Source of the DNA: WACF01 sp040880205 | GTDB taxonomy: Bacteria > Pseudomonadota > Gammaproteobacteria > Pseudomonadales > Cellvibrionaceae | Reading direction: 5' to 3' | DNA length: 64,000 nucleotides | Assembly: GCA_040880205.1 (NCBI GenBank) | Contig: JBBDIU010000142.1 | Location: 1 to 64,000, forward strand | Shown: piece after piece, positions 17,143-26,556 of the stretch | How positions within the stretch are numbered: position 1 is the stretch's first letter | Layout of the letters: each line of letters starts with the position of its first letter | The notes under the pieces: model-generated | What the model saw: the letters and a program-made list of their open reading frames with translations, nothing else | The model's database searches: none | What the model was told of the DNA's origin: nothing | Program-made: the position numbers and the translations under genes

Positions 17143-17835
17143 TTATTCGATAGGAAGGCTATATGACACGACAAAATGAGCGTCTTTGTCTGAGGTGTTA
17201 AAGGCCGTATCTTCGTCGGCAACCAGTTTGCTAACGGTGAAGCTTAAGTTGTCGTTGTAGTGATAGGTCAAATCCAAATGCGTCGGATTGTCGTCGAGCC
17301 CATCGGGATCGTGCCGGCCAACCAATACCGAGAAATCACCGATATCCGCGCTGATGGTGAAGTAACTGTAATCTTCTCCCAGTGCGTAGGTACCCGGTTT
17401 TGACTCGATGTTATCGTAGTAGGACATACTAACGGGGCCGAACCCTAGCGTCAGAATCGCTTCCACGAAATCGCCCAGGTCGGTGTCGATCCCAGCCAAC
17501 TCACCTTCGGGATAGACATAACTGACAACGGATAAATCATAGGAAAAGTCACCTACCGAACCGCCGTAACCCACAATAAGATCGTATTCCGTACCGGCGA
17601 AGTCGTCGCCGCTGGATCCCCATACCGTGCCGTGAAAACCTGCCACGCTAACACCGATATCACCCGACACGACCGCTGAGCCAAAACCCAGATCGTAGCC
17701 GCGCCACAAGTACATGTTGGAAATCCCCACGGAAGCACCAACTTCGACTTCAGCATTGGCGACAGGAGCTAGGGTCGCGGAAGCGGCAAACGCGGCGGCC
17801 GCCATGGAACACGTTAATGTTTTAGATAATTTCAT
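17143..17835 (-). CDS. TorF family putative porin
   Basis: Outer-membrane beta-barrel-like protein of 230 aa with a signal peptide (residues 1-28, ending VANAEV). The mature part has the family N-terminus SNMYLWRGYDLG, alternating hydrophobic and polar residues, and ends in a short aromatic-poor strand. The family (TIGR02001/TorF) is of unknown transport specificity and is often found beside glnK-amtB. Here it is the first gene of the nitrogen unit, 120 bp downstream of a sigma54-type promoter, which suggests uptake of a nitrogen source across the outer membrane (inference). Confidence 0.82.
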   Translation of the reverse strand: MKLSKTLTCSMAAAAFAASATLAPVANAEVEVGASVGISNMYLWRGYDLGFGSAVVSGDIGVSVAGFHGTVWGSSGDDFAGTEYDLIVGYGGSVGDFSYDLSVVSYVYPEGELAGIDTDLGDFVEAILTLGFGPVSMSYYDNIESKPGTYALGEDYSYFTISADIGDFSVLVGRHDPDGLDDNPTHLDLTYHYNDNLSFTVSKLVADEDTAFNTSDKDAHFVVSYSLPIE

Positions 17836-17957
17836 TTCTTAATCTCCGAAAAAAATTAATTGCTTATCGTAATTTGCTTACACTTTTTCTCGAGCATGCG
17901 TCGCGATGGTGCGGTAGCAATAACCAGCTCTTAATGTTAATTTGCGCTTTGTCGCGT

Positions 17958-17973
17958 AGCACACAGTGTGCCA
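17958..17973 (-). promoter_or_regulatory. Sigma54 (RpoN) promoter of the TorF-glnK-amtB unit
   Basis: The minus strand reads TGGCACACTGTGTGCT: GG and GC separated by exactly ten bases, matching the TGGCAC-N5-TTGC consensus in all but one important position. It lies about 120 bases upstream of the TorF start. Two GCACC elements at 18078-18097, about 110 bases upstream of the promoter, are NtrC half-site-like but arranged as direct repeats. Confidence 0.75.
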
Positions 17974-18146
17974 TTCCGCGAAAAGCGTTTAATTTCATGC
18001 GGTTAAGGTAAAAAACTGCGTTTTTCGAGGTCTGCTGACAAGGCGTAAAGCCCCAAATCGGGGCGCACACGCGAGCCTGCACCATAAGCGCGCACCAAGA
18101 GCGCGCGCTTTTCTATGGAACCTGGGATGGATATTGGAAGTGAGGA

Positions 18147-18167
18147 GTGAGCGGTGAGCGGTGAGCG
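18147..18167. repeat. Heptamer tandem repeat GTGAGCG, three units
   Basis: Three exact seven-base units followed by a fourth degenerate unit (GTGAAAG). The sequence differs from the ACTAGNG family but has the same period. Confidence 0.8.
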
Positions 18168-18488
18168 GTGAAAGAGATATTAGTGGTCATTGACAGTTGA
18201 TTCATGTGAGGGAGGACGAAACCGTTTCACACCACCGGAGGGACTGCCAGCGCCCCAGCTGGGCTGCCGGAACACTGGCACACTACACAATATTCATTCA
18301 CTCAGGTCACGGTATTGGTTCCGAACAGCCAATGGCCGCGAAGCGGGGTTTGCGCGGAGTATTTTCACAACTGGTGGGCATACGGTATATGGCCAAGTGT
18401 CGCATTCAAATTTGGCCCGCGCTACACTAAGCGGTAACAAAACTTGCTCCCGCAACCAAAACGACCCAAAAGCCAGAGGCATTATCCA

Positions 18489-18719
18489 GTGACAAGGCAG
18501 CCTTTCGAAGATCTGTTTGACCGCGCCAGTAGCTTTCTCGGGGGTGCTGGCCCGGAGTTGGAGCGGCGGGTAAAATTGATGGTGCATTCGGCGCTAACCA
18601 GAATGGACTTGGTGACCCGGGAAGAATTCGATGCACAAACAAAGGTGCTGCAATACACCCGCGAGCGACTGGAAGCGCTGGAACGACAGTTGGCGGAACT
18701 GGAAAAAGACAATCAGTAA
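18489..18719 (+). CDS. ubiK: Ubiquinone biosynthesis accessory factor UbiK
   Basis: A 76-aa protein of the UbiK/BMFP (YqiC) family, which acts with UbiJ in the soluble ubiquinone-synthesis complex. It consists of an amphipathic helix (FEDLFDRASSFL), the VTREEFDAQ signature in the middle and a C-terminal coiled coil (about 48-74). The GTG at 18489 is chosen because AGAGG lies nine bases upstream and the resulting length matches the family; an in-frame TTG at 18444 would add 15 residues. It precedes comM, as in Pseudomonas. Confidence 0.9.
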   Translation: MTRQPFEDLFDRASSFLGGAGPELERRVKLMVHSALTRMDLVTREEFDAQTKVLQYTRERLEALERQLAELEKDNQ

Positions 18720-18822
18720 TAACTACTAGCGAGAAGGGCTGGCAAGCGCTTTGGGAGTTAAGTAGACCAACTTCCCGCCCAATCGGAAACGCATACAACA
18801 AGGAATATCAGCAGGAAAGCAT

Positions 18823-20340
18823 ATGTCCCTCGCCATCGTCCATACCCGAGCCCAGGTCGGGGTCGACGCACCACTCGTTACGGTCGAAGCGCACCTATCC
18901 AACGGACTGCCAGGCCTGTCAATTGTCGGCCTCCCCGAAACCGCCGTAAAGGAAAGCAAGGACCGGGTGCGCAGTGCCCTCATTAACAGCTATTTCGACT
19001 TCCCCGCCCGTCGCATCACCATCAACCTCGCTCCTGCGGATTTACCCAAGGAAGGCGGGCGTTACGATCTGGCCATTGCTCTGGGAATTTTGGCGGCATC
19101 GGAACAAATACCCAAGGCAGCGCTCGCCGACACGGAATTTATAGGGGAACTGGCGCTTTCCGGGGAATTGCGCCAGGTCAATGGTAGCCTGCCGGTATCC
19201 ATGGCATGCGCCAATAGCGAGCGCGCCTTGGTGGTTCCACGTGGCAACGGGGATGAGGCAGCGCTGTGCCGGAAGACCCGCGTTTACCAGGCCGGGTCGT
19301 TGCTGGAAGTTTGTGCCCATCTGCACGAGCGGGAAACACTGCCGGTAGCAACCCCCGGCACAACCTCGACGTTCAATGCCTATCCGGACTTGTCCGAGGT
19401 AAAAGGCCAGGCGACGGCGAAACGGGCCTTGGAAATTGCCGCGGCGGGAGGCCACAATATTCTGTTCTACGGGCCACCGGGCACTGGCAAAACAATGCTG
19501 GCCAGCCGACTGCCCGGCATTTTGCCGCCCCTTGAAGAAACCGAAGCACTGGAGGCGGCGGCGGTGGCATCGGTCGCCAGTGGTCGGGTCCCGGACAATT
19601 GGTTACAGCGGCCCTTTCGTTCACCCCACCACACGGCCTCGGCCGTCGCCATGGTGGGAGGTGGCAGTAACCCCAAACCCGGCGAGATTTCCCTGGCACA
19701 TCGGGGCGTACTGTTTCTCGACGAACTACCGGAATTTCAACGCCAGGTGTTGGAAGTGCTCCGCGAACCACTGGAGTCGGGGGAAATTTGTATTTCCCGT
19801 GCCAATGCCCAGGTAGCCTTTCCCGCGCGCTTTCAGCTGGTTGCCGCCATGAATCCCTGTCCATGCGGCTATTTGGGTGCGGGGGACGACCGCTGCCACT
19901 GCTCGCCGAACCAAATATTGCGCTATCGGCGCCGAATATCCGGTCCCTTGCTGGACCGCTTTGATTTGCACGTGCCAGTAAACGCGGTGAATACACGCCG
20001 TTTTCAGGAAGCTTCAGAAGGTGAAAGCTCGACCGCCATCCGAGCACGGGTAATGGCCTGCCGCGAACGCCAACGCAGCCGGCAAGATAAGAGTAATAGT
20101 CGCCTCAGTGGCAGGGAGCTGGAAAGAGTCTGTTGGTTGGATGAAGGGCAACAGGAGCTGTTGGAGACGGCGATGGAGAACCTGGGCCTGTCGGCAAGGG
20201 CCTATCATCGTACCCTGCGGGTGGCGCGGACCTTGGCGGATATGGAGGCTGCGCCCGAAGTGAGCACTCGCAACCTGACCGAGGCGCTTAGCTACCGGAC
20301 ACTGGACCGACGCAAGTCCCCAACCGGCGCCCTGGTGTAA
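18823..20340 (+). CDS. comM: YifB/ComM family Mg-chelatase-like AAA+ ATPase
   Basis: 505-aa ATPase. ComM is a hexameric helicase that extends branch migration during natural transformation. It has an N-terminal Lon-like domain (about 20-165), the Mg-chelatase AAA+ core with Walker A GPPGTGKT near residue 217 and Walker B LFLDELPEF near 302, four clustered cysteines after MNPCPCGY, and a C-terminal helical domain. AGGA precedes the ATG by eight bases. With dprA at 50932-52080 the window has two competence-type DNA-processing genes, but both families are also widespread in bacteria not known to be competent. Confidence 0.94.
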   Translation: MSLAIVHTRAQVGVDAPLVTVEAHLSNGLPGLSIVGLPETAVKESKDRVRSALINSYFDFPARRITINLAPADLPKEGGRYDLAIALGILAASEQIPKAALADTEFIGELALSGELRQVNGSLPVSMACANSERALVVPRGNGDEAALCRKTRVYQAGSLLEVCAHLHERETLPVATPGTTSTFNAYPDLSEVKGQATAKRALEIAAAGGHNILFYGPPGTGKTMLASRLPGILPPLEETEALEAAAVASVASGRVPDNWLQRPFRSPHHTASAVAMVGGGSNPKPGEISLAHRGVLFLDELPEFQRQVLEVLREPLESGEICISRANAQVAFPARFQLVAAMNPCPCGYLGAGDDRCHCSPNQILRYRRRISGPLLDRFDLHVPVNAVNTRRFQEASEGESSTAIRARVMACRERQRSRQDKSNSRLSGRELERVCWLDEGQQELLETAMENLGLSARAYHRTLRVARTLADMEAAPEVSTRNLTEALSYRTLDRRKSPTGALV

Positions 20341-20385
20341 AGAGTGGCGATTATTTCGGGAGAGACCCATGCGGCTCCCCTAAAA

Positions 20386-20416
20386 AAAGGCAAGGTCCCA
20401 ATGGGGCCTTGCCTTT
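20386..20416. terminator. Bidirectional intrinsic terminator between comM and the cold-shock gene
   Basis: Perfect ten-pair outer stem AAAGGCAAGG / CCTTGCCTTT with an inner CCC/GGG and a three-base loop. The T tract is longest in minus-strand orientation, so it terminates the cold-shock mRNA best and comM more weakly. Confidence 0.9.
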
Positions 20417-20481
20417 CCAGCTCAACATGGTGTTGAGACGACCCGCGCCTTGCTCCAGCAACGGGCTATGTTTGTGCGTCG

Positions 20482-20688
20482 TTAAACGGCGACGATGTTC
20501 TCTGCCTGGGGGCCTTTCTGGCCTTGGGTGACAGTGAATTCAACACGCTGGCCTTCAGCCAGTGTTTTGAATCCGTCGCCAGTAATGGCGCTGAAGTGGG
20601 CAAAAACGTCGGGGCCGGAATCCTGCTCGATAAAGCCAAAGCCTTTGGATTCGTTGAACCATTTAACGGTACCGGTAACTGTAGCCAT
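20482..20688 (-). CDS. Cold-shock domain protein (CspA family)
   Basis: 68-aa single-domain RNA/DNA chaperone. RNP1 (KGFGFIEQ) and RNP2 (DVFAHFS) motifs are intact, in a typical five-strand OB fold. AGGA lies seven bases before the ATG at 20688; the frame extends to 20751 and an ATG two codons upstream is also possible. It is monocistronic with a long leader (start of the transcript not determined) and a strong terminator. Whether it is cold-induced cannot be read from the sequence. Confidence 0.94.
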   Translation of the reverse strand: MATVTGTVKWFNESKGFGFIEQDSGPDVFAHFSAITGDGFKTLAEGQRVEFTVTQGQKGPQAENIVAV

Positions 20689-20947
20689 AGTCATATCCTG
20701 TTCTTTCAAAAAGTAATGGAAACCTCTGACGAGGTCGAGTTTCAATAACAAATGTGCTGGAAGTTTTGCTGAGACTTACTTATGGGGAACCGGACGAAGA
20801 CTAGGCGTCGAGAGGGTTGTGCATAAACAAGGGCGTACTTTCAAGCTGAGGGCAGTATATAGGGGTTTTCCCTGGAGTCAAACAAAATAAACCAGGGGCT
20901 AATTGTGTTAACGGCGGAGCCCCCCTGCCGAGGGAGCCCGGTGAACA

Positions 20948-21613
20948 CTACTTCATTTCGTGGACGGCGCTCATGCGCTCGCTGACGTTACGTCCCCACT
21001 GCCGGAACAGGGACGCGAAGTTGTGGCCCTTGTTGAAGTCGGTGTTCTCCTGATACTCCTTCCCGACCTGCTGGGTACCCTCAAAAAGCGCCAGCAATTC
21101 GCCACTGCGCGCATCTCGCAGGGCGGCTTCGAAGGCCAATTCACCATAGCCTTTGGTCGTCACCTGCTCCCCGCGTCGGGCGTAGGGCGCCAGACTGACG
21201 AGCTTGATTTCCAGTTGTAAACTACCGCGGAAGGCTTGATCAACCACGTTGAACTCGCCGCTTTCCTCCAAGCCACTACCCATGGCGCTTTGGAAAGCAG
21301 CCTTTAGAAACTCTCGATTACCATCGCTCAATTGCCATGTACGAGGATCCGCATCCTCGCCTTCCGCCCACGGCGGGGGAATAATCCGGGTATCCTCCAA
21401 ATCCAGCGATTTTAGTACGAACTGATTGTAGTCGCGCAAATCCACATCGGGACGAATATAAGTGATGCGTAGTTCCTCTGATTGCATTTGCGGCGCGGAT
21501 GACAACTGCGCCATGGACAATTGCGCCACACATATTACGCACAGCGCGATAACCGACCGGCCCACCGAGGCGAAAACGGGGCTGAAGTCAGTTTTACGAG
21601 TAGAAGTTTTCAT
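20948..21613 (-). CDS. Secreted protein, possibly DUF3313-like
   Basis: A 221-aa protein with an N-terminal signal peptide (hydrophobic stretch about 18-34, cut near SMAQ). It has no lipobox cysteine. The alternation of a core segment (RPDVDLRDYNQFVL), a mid-part FNVVDQA, and a late segment in which a duct of 'ARSGELLALFEG' type describes a degradation-like trait (key parts RSGELLALFEG) resembles DUF3313 lipoproteins of unknown function; this is a weak fold-level resemblance. It follows the GT2 gene on the same strand with a 150-bp gap. No functional call is justified. Confidence 0.5.
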   Translation of the reverse strand: MKTSTRKTDFSPVFASVGRSVIALCVICVAQLSMAQLSSAPQMQSEELRITYIRPDVDLRDYNQFVLKSLDLEDTRIIPPPWAEGEDADPRTWQLSDGNREFLKAAFQSAMGSGLEESGEFNVVDQAFRGSLQLEIKLVSLAPYARRGEQVTTKGYGELAFEAALRDARSGELLALFEGTQQVGKEYQENTDFNKGHNFASLFRQWGRNVSERMSAVHEMK

Positions 21614-21766
21614 CGCGGTACTCCCATTAATGGTATTGCGATTTTTTTCTTTGTTAGCAAGGATTGCTAATCTAGCTAATGCTGAGAACGTTTGTCGCTC
21701 AATCAGTTCGCTTTTAGAATGTAAAGCTTTTGCCGTTAACCAAAGTCGGGGCCATTACTTAATGGC

Positions 21767-22720
21767 CTACAATGCGGGGCTCGACTGCCTGGATTTTAAC
21801 ACCAAGCACCAAAACCGCGCCTTTAGCCGCTGCAAAATACTGCCCCGCATATCGAGAGTCTTGCGAAAACACTCCTCCGCTTCCGTAGAACGGTCGGCGA
21901 AGTAGTACGCCTTGCCAAGTGAATTGTACTTGCGCTGCATGATGACGTTGAAGCCCCGACCCAGTTCATGCAGCAGCTCGGGGTTGTTATCCACCATCTC
22001 TTCGAGAATTTTTATTTTGGATTGGCGGTTAAACAGCTTGTCCCGAGTCGCATTGTCGGCGTGAATTCGGTAGCAATGCAAAGGTTGTTTCAAGTAGTAA
22101 TATTCGTATTCTCGGGTAATTCGCATCCATAATTCGTAGTCTTCACCAATGATGTAGGCGGGATTGAACAGACCACTTGTCTGAAGGCATTCCCGACGCG
22201 TCATGGCGTTGATGGACAAATGGCACTTGCCAGAGATGTAGTCATACAAACTGACTGCACCTTCCTTGGCTTTTTTCCGGTTTTTTTTGTTGTTGATGAT
22301 CTGGTCGTTTTCGTCGATAAGTGCCGCGTCGGTGACTACCAGCCCCGCCTTTGGTCGTTGACGAAACACGGCCACCTGTTTTTCAATTTTTTCTGGCGCC
22401 CAGATGTCGTCCGCATCAAGAAAGGTAATATACTCTCCCGTTGAGTTTTCGATGCCCGCGTTGCGCGCCTGGGCCACGCCCCGATTATTCGGCAAGAAGA
22501 GAGCCTTGATACGACTATCCTTGCGGCCAAACTGCTTGATGATCTCGGCGGAATCGTCAGTGGAACCGTCATCGACGATGAAATATTCGATATTCTGATA
22601 GGTCTGATTGAGAACGCTTTCTATCGCCCTGGCAATATATTGCCTGCCGTTGTAATTAGCTGTTATGACTGTGACCAATTCCAATGTATCACCCGCGTGT
22701 ATGACAATGCTCTGAACCAT
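21767..22720 (-). CDS. Family 2 glycosyltransferase
   Basis: 317-aa GT-A fold enzyme that transfers a sugar from a nucleotide-sugar. The N-terminal VTVITANYNGRQYIARAI, the IVDDGSTDDS block, GVAQARNAGI and the metal-binding DADD are all in order within residues 15-105. A conserved GEDYELWMRI near residue 190 is typical of the catalytic-base region. There is no membrane segment. It stands alone rather than in a polysaccharide cluster, so the acceptor (LPS, capsule or glycoprotein) is unknown. Confidence 0.88.
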   Translation of the reverse strand: MVQSIVIHAGDTLELVTVITANYNGRQYIARAIESVLNQTYQNIEYFIVDDGSTDDSAEIIKQFGRKDSRIKALFLPNNRGVAQARNAGIENSTGEYITFLDADDIWAPEKIEKQVAVFRQRPKAGLVVTDAALIDENDQIINNKKNRKKAKEGAVSLYDYISGKCHLSINAMTRRECLQTSGLFNPAYIIGEDYELWMRITREYEYYYLKQPLHCYRIHADNATRDKLFNRQSKIKILEEMVDNNPELLHELGRGFNVIMQRKYNSLGKAYYFADRSTEAEECFRKTLDMRGSILQRLKARFWCLVLKSRQSSPAL

Positions 22721-23076
22721 GGCTCCCGCCAGCCCGGGAGTTGCCAGCTAACTTGCTATCATGTCCATCCCGAGCCGGTCTGCAACCGGTAGCTGGCCGG
22801 CCGATGGATCAAAAGCCGTCACGGAACCGGGGACTGGCTGATCAGAAAGTAACCCATCATAGGAGCTGCTAGTAGCGCTGGGAACGCTCGCGACGGGGAA
22901 TCTGGTCCGCGTATAATACACGTCCCAAGGCGAGGTGTTAACTTTCGGATCAGCGGTCGAGCGACAGTCCGCAAGGGCCAGCCGAACCGGTGCCAGACCA
23001 CATGTCCGCCGGCCTGCCCCGGGGTCTGCTACAATTGCGGGCCAGTATCCGAAGCATCCACCTGTTGTAGCAGTTT
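22721..23076. other. Divergent intergenic region upstream of rep, no gene supported
   Basis: About 355 bp between the minus-strand GT2 gene and rep. A possible -10 (TACAAT, 23029-23034) precedes rep by about 45 bases, without a convincing -35. Short minus-strand frames here have no supporting features. No terminator or repeat stands out. Confidence 0.45.
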
Positions 23077-25086
23077 GTGACTCGACTCAACTCTCCCCAG
23101 CATCGCGCGGTTCGCTATATTGATGGCCCTTGCCTCGTGTTGGCTGGCGCGGGTAGCGGCAAAACCAGCGTTATTACCCACAAAATCGCCTACCTGATTA
23201 ACTCTTGCGGGATTCCAGCGCGTCACATTGCCGCGGTCACATTCACCAACAAGGCGGCGAGAGAGATGAAAGAGCGGGCCGCCAAGCTGGTCAAGGGCAA
23301 CGCGGCAAAGGGGCTCATCGTTTCGACATTTCACAACCTGGGACTGCGCATTATTCGCAGCGAATACAAGCGACTTGACTATAAAGCGGGGTTCTCCATA
23401 TTTGACGGCGAAGACGCCCGTGCGGTACTGAAGGAAATCATGCTCAAGCACGAAGATGCCGACAGCGATCATCTGGATCGTATTCAGGCGCAACTATCGC
23501 GGTGGAAAAACGACTTAATAGTCCCCGAAATTGCGTTGCAATCAGCGCACAGCGGCGGCGAGGAGGTTTTTGCCCGCATTTATCAAGGCTATCACCAGGC
23601 TTTGACGGCCTACAATGCATTGGACTTCGACGACTTAATAGCGCTGCCGGTGCAACTCTTTCAGCGTGAGCCCGACACACTTGCTCGCTGGCAGCACAAG
23701 CTACGCTATTTACTGGTGGACGAATACCAGGATACCAACAACAGTCAGTATCGCCTTGTCAAACAATTGGTCGGCGACCGCAACTCCCTCACCGTGGTGG
23801 GCGACGATGATCAATCCATCTATGCCTGGCGCGGCGCCAACCCGCAAAACCTTGCTCAGTTGCAAGACGATTTCCCGAATCTAAGCGTGATCAAGCTGGA
23901 GCAGAATTATCGCTCCACCGGCCGGGTGCTGAAGGCGGCTAATCACCTAATTAGTTTTAACCCCCATGTGTTTGAAAAAGCCCTGTGGAGCGAGTTGGGA
24001 GCTGGGGAACCGATCCGCGTGCTGCGCTGCGCCAACGACGATGCCGAAGCGGAACGAGTTGCGACGGAGATTTTGCACCAGCGGATAGGTCGCGGAATGA
24101 AGTTTCGTGATTTTGCGGTTTTGTATCGCGGCAACCACCAGGCCAAGCTGCTAGAGCTTAAATTGCAACAGCACCAGATACCCTACAATATCAGTGGCGG
24201 TACCTCGTTTTTTGCGCGCAGCGAAATCAAGGACATGATGGCTTATCTGCGGTTACTGGTTAATCCCGACGACGACAACGCCTTCCTGCGGATAATTAAC
24301 ACACCCCGGCGTCAGATTGGTACCTCGACGCTACAAGCTCTGGGACACTACGCGAGTCAACGGGAAATCAGTTTGTACTCGGCAATCGGCGAAATTGGGC
24401 TGCAACAACAATTATCCCCCGGTGCCCTGCAACGTCTGCAAAAGTTCGTGGCCACCATGGATTACACCCGGCAAGCTTGCATCGACCACGATCCCATTCG
24501 TGTATTGCGCGAGCTGGTGGACGATATCGATTACGAAGGCTGGCTGCACCAAAACGCCAGCAGCGCCAAGGTGGCGGAAAAGCGGATGGACAATGTGCAT
24601 TTTCTGCTCGGGTCGATTAAAACCATGCTTGAGAAAGATGACGACACCAACCTTGATTTGCAGGGAGCCATTGCCAAACTGGTGTTACAGGATCTGCTAG
24701 ACCGCCAGGAGGAGGAGGACCTCAGCGACAAGGTTCAGTTAATGACCTTGCACGCGGCGAAAGGTTTGGAATTTCCTCACGTATTTATTCTGGGGGTTGA
24801 GGAAAATATTCTTCCCCATGCGAACAGTATTGTCCAAGGCGACGTAGAAGAGGAGAGACGATTGGCCTATGTGGGCATTACCCGCGCCCAACGAACACTA
24901 ACACTTACCCTGGCCGCAAAGCGCAGGCAGTTTGGTGAGATCGTCGATACCACGCCAAGTCGTTTTCTTGATGAATTGCCTCAGGAAGACTTGGCGAGGG
25001 AAGGCTTTGTTGACGGGGTGTCGCCGGAACAAAATCAGGAAAAAGGCAGCGAGACACTGGCAAGCTTACGCGATCTATTGGCTTAG
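23077..25086 (+). CDS. rep: ATP-dependent DNA helicase Rep
   Basis: Superfamily 1A 3'-5' helicase of 669 aa that assists replication forks past obstacles. Motif I GAGSGKT is near residue 25, motif II DEYQDTN near 215, motif III QSIYAWRG near 250, motif IV QNYRST near 275, motif V LHAAKGLEF near 555 and motif VI YVGITRAQ near 590. Length and the N-terminal LNSPQHRAVRY favour Rep over UvrD (about 720 aa). The start is GTG without an obvious strong ribosome site. It lies beside the cytochrome c5 gene, as in Pseudomonas. Confidence 0.94.
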   Translation: MTRLNSPQHRAVRYIDGPCLVLAGAGSGKTSVITHKIAYLINSCGIPARHIAAVTFTNKAAREMKERAAKLVKGNAAKGLIVSTFHNLGLRIIRSEYKRLDYKAGFSIFDGEDARAVLKEIMLKHEDADSDHLDRIQAQLSRWKNDLIVPEIALQSAHSGGEEVFARIYQGYHQALTAYNALDFDDLIALPVQLFQREPDTLARWQHKLRYLLVDEYQDTNNSQYRLVKQLVGDRNSLTVVGDDDQSIYAWRGANPQNLAQLQDDFPNLSVIKLEQNYRSTGRVLKAANHLISFNPHVFEKALWSELGAGEPIRVLRCANDDAEAERVATEILHQRIGRGMKFRDFAVLYRGNHQAKLLELKLQQHQIPYNISGGTSFFARSEIKDMMAYLRLLVNPDDDNAFLRIINTPRRQIGTSTLQALGHYASQREISLYSAIGEIGLQQQLSPGALQRLQKFVATMDYTRQACIDHDPIRVLRELVDDIDYEGWLHQNASSAKVAEKRMDNVHFLLGSIKTMLEKDDDTNLDLQGAIAKLVLQDLLDRQEEEDLSDKVQLMTLHAAKGLEFPHVFILGVEENILPHANSIVQGDVEEERRLAYVGITRAQRTLTLTLAAKRRQFGEIVDTTPSRFLDELPQEDLAREGFVDGVSPEQNQEKGSETLASLRDLLA

Positions 25087-25168
25087 CGGCACACCGCAAA
25101 TTGAGCCCGGTCAAGCTCCAGCTTTATGGATCGTGCCGGGCCCCCTGGGGCTCACTCAGAAGCTAGCC

Positions 25169-25591
25169 CTAAATACCCTCAATCATGTAGTCGATGGTTG
25201 CCCGCATTTCCTCTTCGGTACAGTTCATGCAGATGCCTTTAGCGGGCATGGCATTGATGCCGTTCCAGGCGTTTTCAAATACCGTTTCCATGCCTTTTTC
25301 CAAGCGGGGCTCCCATGCTGCCGCATCGCCGGGCTTCGGTGCCCCACCAACTCCGGTGTTATGGCAGGTTCCGCAGGTGGCTTGATAAATTTCGGCCGGG
25401 TCTCGCGCTTCGCTCGCCGCTACCACAGTGGTAGCCCCGCCCGTGCACTCATCACCCGCCATGCAGATTTCGCCGACCGGCCGCAGTCGCTCCGCGATGG
25501 CGTCGGTACGCTGATCGGCGACGGCAACAGCCGCGGCTCCCAGTAGCGTCCCTATGGCAAGACCTGCTAATACTCGTTTCAATTGCTCCAC
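25169..25591 (-). CDS. Cytochrome c5
   Basis: 140-aa periplasmic monohaem cytochrome c5. It has a signal peptide (residues 1-26), haem motif CGTCH near residue 77, the axial methionine in GINAMPAKG, and the c5-specific pair of cysteines (ICMNC) at the end of the domain. It donates electrons to oxidases or other acceptors. Between the signal peptide and the domain lies a linker with an additional cysteine pair (EICMAGDEC), which may form a disulphide. It is convergent with rep and lies downstream of the dsbA pair, about 280 bp away. Confidence 0.92.
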   Translation of the reverse strand: MEQLKRVLAGLAIGTLLGAAAVAVADQRTDAIAERLRPVGEICMAGDECTGGATTVVAASEARDPAEIYQATCGTCHNTGVGGAPKPGDAAAWEPRLEKGMETVFENAWNGINAMPAKGICMNCTEEEMRATIDYMIEGI

Positions 25592-25870
25592 TGTAAAACC
25601 CTCTCTTGTTTTCTGCGTACAACCCGACTGGGTCGAAAAAGCGCCATTATAAGCGCATTTTACTCAAGGTTAAATCATAGTTGTCTTTGGCAATGGCCAA
25701 GGCGGGTCGGATCTGGTTTAAAACCACTGTCCCAATGCAAGGCCGCGGTCTTGCCCCTGGGGGCGTCAGTTCCACGATATAGCTCAAAACGTGTGAATTG
25801 TCTTCACCGCCTCTCCCACCGCCCAGCCAAGGCATCCTGCGAGTAGGTAGTCGCGAAGGTTATAGCCAGA

Positions 25871-26512
25871 TTAATTACCGCGCTGCTGACGGACTTGCTC
25901 GACCAGATAATCGGCTATCTCGAGCATGGTTTCGTGGTTTACTTCAACGCTGGCATTGATGACATAGCGCCCATCAACCAGGAGGGTCGGGGTGCTGGAA
26001 ACGCGCGCGCCGGCAATCTTTGATTCCGCCTGGTTTACCTGGCTGGTAATGCCGAAGGAGTCGAAGGTTTTGTTGAACAGCTCCATGTCGACGCGCTGCT
26101 TTGCGAATACCTGCCCGATCTGTTCCTTGCTCTGGAGCGGCTTGCGCTCCATGTGAAGAGCGCGAAACAGTCCCGGGTGGACCTCATCCATCACATCCAG
26201 TGCTTGCGCCGTGTACAGCGCGCGCGCCAGATTTTTCGTCATCCGATCCCACGTGACATGCAATCGGACAAAGTTCACGTCGTCGGGAAGGACTTTCTTC
26301 CAATCTTGAACTACTGCTTCAAACGTGAAGCAGTGGCCGCAGGCATAGGAGAAGATTTCGGCAACTTCTATTTTGCCGTTGTCGCGGACTGGAACCGCAT
26401 TGTCGAGACGGCTGTAGTGTTTTCCCTCGACGAAAGGTCCAGCAGTGAATGCCGACATTGCGAATGCCAGCCATCCGACGAGGATAAATGCCAATGTGTT
26501 TAATCGTTTCAT
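25871..26512 (-). CDS. dsbA: DsbA thiol:disulphide oxidoreductase (downstream paralogue)
   Basis: 213-aa periplasmic oxidoreductase that introduces disulphide bonds. It has a signal peptide (residues 1-23), thioredoxin fold with the inserted helical domain, active site CGHC in FSYACGHCFTF (about residue 56) and the cis-proline loop STPTLLVDGRY near 170. CGHC is a PDI-like redox site rather than the CPHC of E. coli DsbA, and occurs in Pseudomonas DsbA. It follows a second dsbA by 44 bp in the same operon. The paralogues have clearly diverged outside the active site, so substrates may differ. Confidence 0.93.
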   Translation of the reverse strand: MKRLNTLAFILVGWLAFAMSAFTAGPFVEGKHYSRLDNAVPVRDNGKIEVAEIFSYACGHCFTFEAVVQDWKKVLPDDVNFVRLHVTWDRMTKNLARALYTAQALDVMDEVHPGLFRALHMERKPLQSKEQIGQVFAKQRVDMELFNKTFDSFGITSQVNQAESKIAGARVSSTPTLLVDGRYVINASVEVNHETMLEIADYLVEQVRQQRGN

Positions 26513-26556
26513 AGTTCATACCCAGTATTGTTCGTAACTGCTATCGTTCCTACCCG

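Larger units (their letters stand above)
17836..18488. other. Divergent regulatory region between TorF-like and ubiK
   Basis: About 650 bp without a supported gene. It contains the sigma54-type promoter (17958-17973), two GCACC half-sites for an NtrC-like activator upstream of it, and three GTGAGCG heptamers at 18147-18167. The stretch 18175-18480 precedes ubiK and shows no clear gene; short frames there lack ribosome sites. Confidence 0.6.

Noticed and set aside
21654..21670. TTAGCA-N5-TGCTAA inverted repeat downstream of GT2
   Set aside because: Six-base arms in AT-rich DNA with no T tract on the relevant strand; could be chance.
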